Source: Actinoplanes cyaneus
GTDB lineage: Bacteria; Actinomycetota; Actinomycetes; Mycobacteriales; Micromonosporaceae
DNA length: 64,000 nucleotides
Reading direction: 5' to 3'
Assembly (NCBI RefSeq): GCF_016862095.1
Contig: NZ_BOMH01000063.1
Coordinates: 25,556 to 89,555 of the forward strand
Position numbers and translations under genes: made by a program. Of the stretch, positions 58,493 through 64,000 are shown piece after piece; within the stretch, counting starts at the first letter, position 1, and every line of letters starts with the position of its first letter. The notes beneath the pieces were generated by a model. It was not told the origin of the DNA, did no database searches, and was given only the letters and a program-made list of their open reading frames with translations.

Positions 58493-58689
58493 CGTCGCGT
58501 TTCCGGGAGTCCTCGGCGGGATGACAAGAACGCAACCTCGGTAGTTGCGGTTGCGGTCTTGCGGCCGGGGTGATCTAGGTATTTACTTTCCTCGCTCTCC
58601 GCAATGCACGCGGAGTCACTGTCATGCCACAGTCCATTGTGGATCTGCGGCGTCCGTACCTCTCGCGGGGAAGAGGTGTTTCCGCGCCA

Positions 58690-60096
58690 ATGTCCATCGA
58701 CAAGTTCGGATATCAGCAGCAACTGCGACGTGAGCTGCGCATTCGCGACCTGGTCGCCTACGGGCTGGTCTTCATGGTGGTGATCGCGCCGTTCGGCATC
58801 TTCGGCGGCGTCTTCCAGGCCAGTGGCGGCATGATCGCGCTCGCCTACGTGGTCGGTGCCGCCGCGATGATCCTCACCGCTTCCTCGTACGGCGTGATGG
58901 TCCAGAAATACCCGGTGGCCGGCTCGGTCTACGGCTATGCGGGCCGCGCGATCGACCCGGCCGCGGGTTTCCTCACCGGCTGGGCGATCCTGCTCGACTA
59001 CGTGTGCATCCCGCTGCTGCTGTCGCTGGTCGCCGGCGCCGCGATGAACTCGATCGTGGGCAGCGTCCCGGTCTGGGCCTGGGTGGTCATCTTCGTCCTG
59101 GCGAACACCGTCACCAACGTGCTCGGGATCAAGACCACCAAGCTGCTCAACTGGATCTTCCTGGCGGCCGAGCTGGTCATCCTGATCATCTTCCTGGGGT
59201 ACGGGTTGAAGGCGCTCGCCGACGGCAAGGGTCAGGGCTTCAGCCTCGACCCGTTCTACAACGGCACCAGCTTCACCTGGTCGCTGATCCTCGGTGGAGT
59301 CTCCATCGGCATGCTCTCCTACCTGGGCTTCGACGCGCTCGGCCTGCTCGCCGAGGACGCCGCCGACGGCGCCCGCACGATCCGCCGCGCCATGTACGTG
59401 TCGCTGCTGGTGGTCGCCGCGCTGTTCGTGGCGCAGACCTGGGTCGCCGCGCTGCTCGTGCCCGACCCGGCCGGCCTGATCGCCAACGGCGACGCGACCG
59501 GCTCCGCCTTCTACGACGCGGCCGAGGTCGCCGGCGGCCACTGGCTGGGCACGCTCACCGCGCTCGCCACCGCCCTGGCCTGGGGCATCGCGAACAACAT
59601 GGTCGCCCAGGTGGCCACCAGCCGCCTGCTGATGGCGATGTCCCGCGACGGACAGCTCCCGAAGTTCCTCTCCCGGGTGTCGCTGACCCGTTCGGTGCCG
59701 ACCAACGCGATCCTCGCCACCGCCGCGGTCTCGCTGGTCATCGGTCTGTGGATGGCCACGCGCGACGACGGCATCACGCTGATGAGCGCCCTGGTCAACT
59801 TCGGCGCGATGATCGCGTTCGTGGTGCTGCACGTCTGCGTCATCTGGGAGTGGGTCAAGAACGGCCGGCAGGGCGGCGTCCTGCGCAACGTGGTCGTCCC
59901 GGCGGTCGGCGCGCTCGTCCTGATCGCGGTGATCTGGAACGGTAGCCTGCTCGCGCAGACCGTCGGCCTGATCTGGCTCGGCGTCGGCGCGGTCATCCTG
60001 GTCGTGCTGCTCGCCACCGGCCGCAAGCCGAGCCTGCCCGAGGTGCCCGGCGACGACGAGCCGGCCACGACCCCCAAGGCGGTGGAGAATGTCTGA
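58690..60096 (+). CDS. APC-family amino-acid/amine permease
   Basis: About 468 residues from ATG 58690, with GAGG nearby; an in-frame ATG at 58624 would add 22 residues. Twelve membrane helices are visible. RIRDLVAYGLVFMVVIAPFGIFGGVFQASGG is the usual APC helix 1 region; YPVAGSVYGYAGRAIDPAAGFLTGWAILLDY gives the substrate-binding segment, and GFDALGLLAEDAADGARTIRRAM the cytosolic E-D loop. It overlaps the acetamidase gene by 8 bp, so an amide or amine imported here may be hydrolysed by that enzyme. The 200 bp upstream contain a small hairpin (CTCCGC 58597-58602 with GCGGAG 58610-58615). Confidence 0.9.
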   Translation: MSIDKFGYQQQLRRELRIRDLVAYGLVFMVVIAPFGIFGGVFQASGGMIALAYVVGAAAMILTASSYGVMVQKYPVAGSVYGYAGRAIDPAAGFLTGWAILLDYVCIPLLLSLVAGAAMNSIVGSVPVWAWVVIFVLANTVTNVLGIKTTKLLNWIFLAAELVILIIFLGYGLKALADGKGQGFSLDPFYNGTSFTWSLILGGVSIGMLSYLGFDALGLLAEDAADGARTIRRAMYVSLLVVAALFVAQTWVAALLVPDPAGLIANGDATGSAFYDAAEVAGGHWLGTLTALATALAWGIANNMVAQVATSRLLMAMSRDGQLPKFLSRVSLTRSVPTNAILATAAVSLVIGLWMATRDDGITLMSALVNFGAMIAFVVLHVCVIWEWVKNGRQGGVLRNVVVPAVGALVLIAVIWNGSLLAQTVGLIWLGVGAVILVVLLATGRKPSLPEVPGDDEPATTPKAVENV

Positions 60097-61078
60097 CCCG
60101 ATCCACATCCCGGCCGACCCGGGGCAGTACGGATACACGTTCGGCGGGCGGGAGGCGATCGCGGCCGTCAAGCCGGGCGCGCCGATCACCCTGCGCACGC
60201 TCGACTGCTTCGGCGGCAAGGTGCGCACCGTCGACGACCTGCCCAGCCAGGTGTGCGAGTTCCCGTACCTGAACCCGGTCACCGGCCCGCTGCACGTCGA
60301 GGGCGCCGAGCCGGGGGACACCCTCGCGGTGCACGTCGTGTCGCTGACCCCGGCGTCGAGCTTCGGCATCTCCTCGACGTTCCCGCACTTCGGCGCGCTC
60401 ACGTCGACCGGCTACACCCGTACCCTCCAGGAACCGCTCGAAGAGCGGGTGTGGCTCTACGACATCGACCTGGACGCGCAGACCGTGCGCTACCGGGCCC
60501 GCCGCAGCGACTTCACCGTCGACCTGCCGCTCGCCCCGATGCTCGGCACCGTGGGCGTCGCGCCGGCCGCGAACGAGGTCCGCCAGACGATCGTCCCCGA
60601 CGTGCACGGCGGCAACCTCGACACGCCGCTGCTCGGCCCGGGCGCCACGCTCTACCTGGGGGTCAACGTGCCCGGGGCGCTGCTCGCGCTCGGCGACGGG
60701 CACGCGCGGCAGGGCGACGGCGAGGTGTGCGGCGTGGCCGTGGAGGTCGCCATGGACGTGACCGTCGTGGTCGACGTGATCAAGGGCGTTCCGACCGGCA
60801 CCCCGCGGCTGGAGACCGACGACCAGCTCGTCTCGCTCGGCGCCGCGCGGCCGCTGGAGGACGCGTTCCGGATCAGCCAGGACGATCTCGTGCGCCACGT
60901 CGCGTCGCTGACCGGGCTGGACCTGCTCGACGCGTACCAGCTCGTCTCCCAGACGACCAGCGCGCGGGCCGGCAACGTCGTCGACCCGCAGTACGTGATG
61001 AGCGCGGCCATCGACAAGAGGTACCTGCCCGGCACTGTCGCCTACGGCGGCGTGCACGAACGGCTACGGAACGGCTGA
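60089..61078 (+). CDS. acetamidase/formamidase-family amide hydrolase
   Basis: 329 residues from an ATG that overlaps the permease stop. Features of the family: TLRTLDCFGGKV near 35, NPVTGPLHVEGAEPGDTLAVHVVSLTP around 65-90, VPDVHGGNLDTPLLGPGATLYLGVNVPGALLALGDGHARQGDGEVCG around 170-215 with the GGN-x-D and GD-x-H-x-x-Q-GDGE motifs that form the metal and substrate site. It releases ammonia and a carboxylate from short amides. Coupled to a permease, so the pair probably supplies nitrogen. Confidence 0.92.
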   Translation: MSDPIHIPADPGQYGYTFGGREAIAAVKPGAPITLRTLDCFGGKVRTVDDLPSQVCEFPYLNPVTGPLHVEGAEPGDTLAVHVVSLTPASSFGISSTFPHFGALTSTGYTRTLQEPLEERVWLYDIDLDAQTVRYRARRSDFTVDLPLAPMLGTVGVAPAANEVRQTIVPDVHGGNLDTPLLGPGATLYLGVNVPGALLALGDGHARQGDGEVCGVAVEVAMDVTVVVDVIKGVPTGTPRLETDDQLVSLGAARPLEDAFRISQDDLVRHVASLTGLDLLDAYQLVSQTTSARAGNVVDPQYVMSAAIDKRYLPGTVAYGGVHERLRNG

Positions 61079-61086
61079 GAGCACAA

Positions 61087-61767
61087 GTGCGACGCCCCGG
61101 ACTCGACCCGGTCCTCGTCCGTGAGCAGTTCTTCGTCCTCGCTCACGACGAGACCCGGCACATGAAACCCCGCCTGCACGTGCCGGCCCTCGCCGCCGGC
61201 CTGGCCGGCGCCACGGTGATGGACCTGCTCATCGCCGAACGGGTGACGATCGAGTCCGGGACCGTCGTGCCGGACTGGCACCAGCGCGAGAGCACCGGTG
61301 ACCCGGTCACCGACGACGTCCTCGCGATCATCATGGCCAGGACGCCCGGCCCGGCGCTGCCGGCGCTCATCCGGTCCGCGGCGCCCGGCCTGTACGAACG
61401 CACCACTGCCGCCCTCGTCCACCGCGGACTGATCGTGGAACTGCCCGCACGGCGGTGGCGCAAGAAGGAGTACGAGATCGCCGACGAGGGCGTCGCCGTC
61501 CGGGTGCGCGCCAAGGTCGGTTACCGCATGGACGGCCGCGACCAGCCCACCCCGGACGCCGACTGCCTGTGCGGCCTGGTCTCCGCGCTGGGCCTGCACG
61601 GCGCTCTGCTGCGCGGCACCCGGGCCGAGGTCGAGCCGCTGCTGCTCAAGGTGATGGCCGAGCTGCCCGAACGCGCCCGGCCGTCCCGTCACCCGGTCGG
61701 CCGGGCCCCGGCGGTGGCCGCCGCCGTCCTCGCCGTCGTCCAGGACCTGGCCACAGCCGCGATGTGA
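61087..61767 (+). CDS. GOLPH3/GPP34-domain protein
   Basis: About 226 residues from GTG 61087. VREQFFVLAHDETRHMKPRLHVPALAAGLAGATVMDLLIAERV matches the start of the GPP34 phosphoinositide-binding fold (eukaryotic GOLPH3 homologues), continued by TTAALVHRGLIVELPARRWRKKEYEIAD and LCGLVSALGLHGALL. Actinobacteria carry many copies of unknown role, probably lipid-binding at the membrane. It starts 8 bp after the amidase stop, so it is likely in the same transcript. It ends 3 bp before the convergent DUF1905-type gene. Confidence 0.85.
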   Translation: MRRPGLDPVLVREQFFVLAHDETRHMKPRLHVPALAAGLAGATVMDLLIAERVTIESGTVVPDWHQRESTGDPVTDDVLAIIMARTPGPALPALIRSAAPGLYERTTAALVHRGLIVELPARRWRKKEYEIADEGVAVRVRAKVGYRMDGRDQPTPDADCLCGLVSALGLHGALLRGTRAEVEPLLLKVMAELPERARPSRHPVGRAPAVAAAVLAVVQDLATAAM

Positions 61768-61770
61768 GGG

Positions 61771-62232
61771 TCAGCGGTGCTCGCCGGCGCGCAGCATCTC
61801 CAGCGTCTTGGCGACCCGGTCGGCCCGGGTCGTGTCGCGCTTGGCCTCGGTGATCCAGCGGACGAACTCCTTGCGATGCGAGTACGCCAGCGCGTCGTAC
61901 GCGGTCTTCGCCTCGTCGTCCCCGGCGAGCGCCGTCGCCAGGTCCGGCGGCGTTTCCACGGTGCGTTCGGCGGCCTCGGCGGCGATCGTCACGGCGTACG
62001 CCGAACCGATCTCGACGTTGGCCTTAGCCCGTGCCGCCTTGGCCAAGCCGATCATGTTCTCCCCGCCCATGCGGGCCAGGCGCAGCGGCAGCGTCACCTC
62101 GTTCACGGTCACCCGCACCGGGAACGCCTTCTTGCCGCCGCCGACCGCGGCGACCTGCTCGTCGGAGAGCAGGAACGCCCCGGCCGGGCCACGCGATTCC
62201 AGCGTCAGGGTCAGCTTCAAGGTCTCGGCCAC
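61771..62232 (-). CDS. YdeI/OmpD-associated protein with DUF1905 domain
   Basis: About 153 residues from GTG 62232. The N-terminal DUF1905 barrel-like part reads AETLKLTLTLESRGPAGAFLLSDEQVAAVGGGKKAFPVRVTVNEVTLPLRLARMGGENMIGL. The C-terminal YdeI-like helical part contains PPDLATALAGDDEAKTAYDALAYSHRKEFVRWITEAKRDTTRADRVAKTLEMLRAG, with the SHRKE-x-x-x-W-I-x-x-A-K motif that is diagnostic. Function is uncertain; distant relatives are called bacteriocin-protection proteins. Confidence 0.9.
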   Translation of the reverse strand: MAETLKLTLTLESRGPAGAFLLSDEQVAAVGGGKKAFPVRVTVNEVTLPLRLARMGGENMIGLAKAARAKANVEIGSAYAVTIAAEAAERTVETPPDLATALAGDDEAKTAYDALAYSHRKEFVRWITEAKRDTTRADRVAKTLEMLRAGEHR

Positions 62233-62270
62233 GGTGACACGGTAACCCGATTCCGTGCCGTGGCCGGTGA

Positions 62271-62570
62271 TCAGTCCCGGTCGGTCGAGAACGTCTTCGC
62301 CAGAACCGCCGCGATCGCGACGCCGACCACCGCGATGCCGGCCTGCACGCCGACGACGGCCCAGTCGAACGTCCGCCCGGTCACCGTGAACAAGTGGCTG
62401 CTGTGCACGTCGTAGCGCGACGACACCCACGTGCCGGCGACAGCGGCGCCCATGCCGACCAGCACTGTCGCGATCAGCCCGATGTTCTGCCGGCCAGGCA
62501 GCACGATCCGGGCCACCACCCCGATGACCGCGCCGAAGACGATTGCCGCGATCAGGTCCTGAGTGTCCAC
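62271..62570 (-). CDS. GlsB/YeaQ/YmgE-type stress-associated membrane protein
   Basis: 99 residues. The family is a three-helix membrane protein of about 85 residues: IAAIVFGAVIGVVARIVLPG, IGLIATVLVGMGAAVAGTWVS and VVGVQAGIAVVGVAIAAVLA. The RIVLPGRQNIGLIATVLVGMGAA segment with G-R-x-x-G matches the transglycosylase-associated (Tag) domain. An inserted loop (SRYDVHSSHLFTVTGRTFDW) is longer than usual. Role unknown, often listed as general stress protein. Confidence 0.88.
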   Translation of the reverse strand: MDTQDLIAAIVFGAVIGVVARIVLPGRQNIGLIATVLVGMGAAVAGTWVSSRYDVHSSHLFTVTGRTFDWAVVGVQAGIAVVGVAIAAVLAKTFSTDRD

Positions 62571-62693
62571 GCGTTCCTCCCCATCGACATCCCGACCTTG
62601 CCCATGGTGAGTGACGAGTCAAACGCGTACGAACCGGCGGCTCCGATTCGGGTTCGGAGCCGCCGGTGGGGGGCCCGGGACAGGCCCGGTGAT

Positions 62694-63677
62694 CTAGTAG
62701 ACGTAGGGCCAGGCCGACGAGTCCCAGCCGATCAGGTTGATGCCGAGCTTCGCCGCCCCGGACGACGTGTAGTAGTGATAGGCCAGCACATCCGCGTCAC
62801 TGTCGCTGAACACGGCCGGATGCCCGGGACCGTAGATGCTTCCGTGCGTCGCCAGGATCTCCGTCCCGCCACCGGCGGTCGCCAGCGTCCCGGCACGATC
62901 CCGGTAGGGTCCGGTGATCGAGGTCGACCGGGCCACCATCACCCGGTACGTGCTGGAAGCGCCCTGGCAGCAGAAGTCGAAAGACATGAAAAGGTAGTAG
63001 TAGCCGCCGTGCTGGAACACGAACGGCGCCTCGACCGATTTGCTGTTCACGAACCGCTCGGCCACGTTGTACATCGTGGAATCGGCCCGTTTGCCGGTCG
63101 ACGGATTGATCTTCACCATCTTGATCCCGGACCAGAACGACCCGAAGGTGAGCCACCATTCGCCGGAGGCGGTGACGGTCAGATTGGGGTCGATCGCATT
63201 CCAGTTGCTGCTGGTCGTCGACTCGATCACCAGCCCCGAATTGGTCCAGCTCCCGGCCGTGCCGGTGGTCGACTGCGCCAGGAAGATCGCCGACCGGCTG
63301 GAGCCGAACGTCGACGCCGCGTAATACATCAGATACTTGCCATTGTGGTACGAGATGTCCGGCGCCCACAGATTGGCACTGCCGCCGGTGTACGTGCTGG
63401 CCCACGGGGTGCCGTTCGGAAAAGCCTTGCCGGCGTCGGTGAACGCCGTCCGGTCCGGCGAGGTCTTCAACGTGATGCCGTCACCGGTCGTCGCGAGAAG
63501 ATACCCTCCGGTGGGCCTCTTCACGATCGACGGGTCGTGCGCGCCGGTCGAGCCGGTCACGACACCGGGATTGGGGTAGGACGCGGCCTCGGCCGGGCGT
63601 AGGCCGTAAGCGCCGGCGGTCACGGCGAGGAGTCCGGTGACACCGGTCAGGATCAGTGTGCGGAAGCGAGACGTCAT
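62694..63677 (-). CDS. secreted GH43 arabinan endo-1,5-alpha-L-arabinosidase-like enzyme
   Basis: About 327 residues from ATG 63677. A signal peptide ends near PAEAA (about 32). The five-bladed propeller has the expected acids: base D48 in AHDPSIV, pKa-modulating D163 in WNAIDPNLTV and proton donor E216 in KSVEAPFVF. WAPDISYHNGKYLMYYAAS and FGSFWSGIKMVKI are typical of GH43 subfamily 5 arabinanases. The family cleaves alpha-1,5-arabinan of plant pectin. Two palindromes upstream suggest LacI-type sugar control. Complete; no carbohydrate-binding module. Confidence 0.92.
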   Translation of the reverse strand: MTSRFRTLILTGVTGLLAVTAGAYGLRPAEAASYPNPGVVTGSTGAHDPSIVKRPTGGYLLATTGDGITLKTSPDRTAFTDAGKAFPNGTPWASTYTGGSANLWAPDISYHNGKYLMYYAASTFGSSRSAIFLAQSTTGTAGSWTNSGLVIESTTSSNWNAIDPNLTVTASGEWWLTFGSFWSGIKMVKINPSTGKRADSTMYNVAERFVNSKSVEAPFVFQHGGYYYLFMSFDFCCQGASSTYRVMVARSTSITGPYRDRAGTLATAGGGTEILATHGSIYGPGHPAVFSDSDADVLAYHYYTSSGAAKLGINLIGWDSSAWPYVY

Positions 63678-63815
63678 GGGGGATTCGCCTTCCGGGAGAG
63701 TGCGGCTGCGATCGGGGAATCGGGCAGCCGCCGGGGACGGGTTCCTCACGTCCGGCGCGGGGATGGGTGCCGACGCGTGAGCATTGATACTTATCGACGT
63801 CGATTCGATTTCCCC

Positions 63816-63867
63816 CATGTTAACGATCACATGTCGCAAGTCAAGACGCTTTTGCAACGCTGCAAAA
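63816..63867 (-). promoter_or_regulatory. two LacI-like palindromes upstream of the arabinanase
   Basis: CATGT(63816-63820)-8-ACATG(63829-63833), reading ATGTTAACGATCACAT at its core, and TTTTGCA-ACGC-TGCAAAA at 63850-63867 are both dyads. Such motifs precede sugar-utilisation genes of actinobacteria and fit LacI-family repressors. The second one is 173 bp from the start codon. Confidence 0.55.
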
Positions 63868-63879
63868 CAATCTCCCGGT

Positions 63880-64000
63880 ACGCCCCGCCCCGCCCCGCCC
63901 CGCGCCGCGCCGCCACGCCCGCGCCGCGCCGCCCCGCGCCACGCCCGCGCCGCGCCGCCCCGCGCCACGCCCGCGCCGCCCCGCGCCACGCCCGCGCCAC
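63880..64000. repeat. GC-only tandem repeat running off the window
   Basis: CCCCG repeats from 63880 pass into units CCACGCCCGCGCCGCGCC... of 26 bp (63913-63938, 63939-63964), then 21 bp (63965-63985) and a part unit to the edge. The 323 bp before the arabinanase start therefore hold its promoter, two palindromes and this repeat; no gene is seen. Confidence 0.85.

Noticed and set aside
58493..58689. Guanidine-type riboswitch before the permease/amidase operon
   Set aside because: The expected conserved blocks were not found; only small hairpins are present.
58447..60402. Long minus-strand frame opposite the APC permease
   Set aside because: Composition (His/Asp/Arg/Gln-rich) is typical of an antisense shadow, and the plus strand encodes a clear twelve-helix permease.
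1..64000. tRNA, rRNA, tmRNA, phage or plasmid-replication genes
   Set aside because: None could be recognised by eye on either strand.

Overview
The window is high-GC DNA (roughly 70% or more by eye) with dense, often overlapping genes, frequent GTG/TTG starts, leaderless-looking promoters, many two-component systems and TetR/PadR/GlxA regulators, a DUF574-type methyltransferase, SigJ-like ECF sigma factor and secreted hydrolases. This fits a filamentous actinobacterium; Micromonosporaceae (Actinoplanes-like) is my best guess, inferred from gene content and not from a marker gene. No rRNA, tRNA, CRISPR array, insertion sequence or phage module was seen, so this looks like ordinary chromosome with accessory regulation and secretion genes.

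Layout. 0-3.5 kb: the tail of a SUKH-like gene, then a CoA-transferase, a small hydrolase and an FAD oxidoreductase. 3.5-7.8 kb: a CooC-like metallochaperone ATPase behind a leaderless promoter and a Zur/Fur-like palindrome, convergent with a coupled ABC exporter-sensor kinase-response regulator operon. 7.8-16 kb: a CPBP protease, an alpha/beta hydrolase/ECF sigma/HEAT-repeat series, a RibD-like reductase, a GlxA regulator and an HD protein. 16-25 kb: two divergent TetR units with visible operators (a DHA2 pump and an FAD monooxygenase), a VWA protein, VOC proteins and membrane proteins. 25-31 kb: a two-component operon followed by a 30-bp minisatellite, an Lnt-like N-acyltransferase, and a PadR/membrane protein pair.

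31-36.4 kb is the most unusual part. Two small proteins share a leader-like N-terminus and repeats of the form GEGxADGGAN...DGGADG. The second is translationally coupled (TGATG) to a JmjC/cupin-type oxygenase, followed by a DHA2 exporter whose ribosome-binding site lies in a long hairpin. A membrane protein between the two peptides carries a 24-bp, Gly/Asn/Asp-rich repeat. I read this as a candidate peptide-modification (RiPP-like) locus; no function has been shown.

36.4-52 kb: an orphan PotD-like lipoprotein, a PAS/kinase/receiver hybrid coupled to a possible PrnB-like protein, a VanY-like peptidase, another two-component system with a 17-bp minisatellite at its end, an FtsX-type permease without a visible ATPase, and an SPFH/NAD-kinase-like operon facing an NrtR-type Nudix gene across two identical 15-bp palindromes. 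52-64 kb: a GMC oxidoreductase, a membrane-anchored SGNH hydrolase, a secreted endonuclease I, an amino-acid permease/acetamidase/GOLPH3-like operon, small stress proteins, and a GH43 arabinanase behind LacI-like palindromes. The window ends inside a GC-rich tandem repeat.
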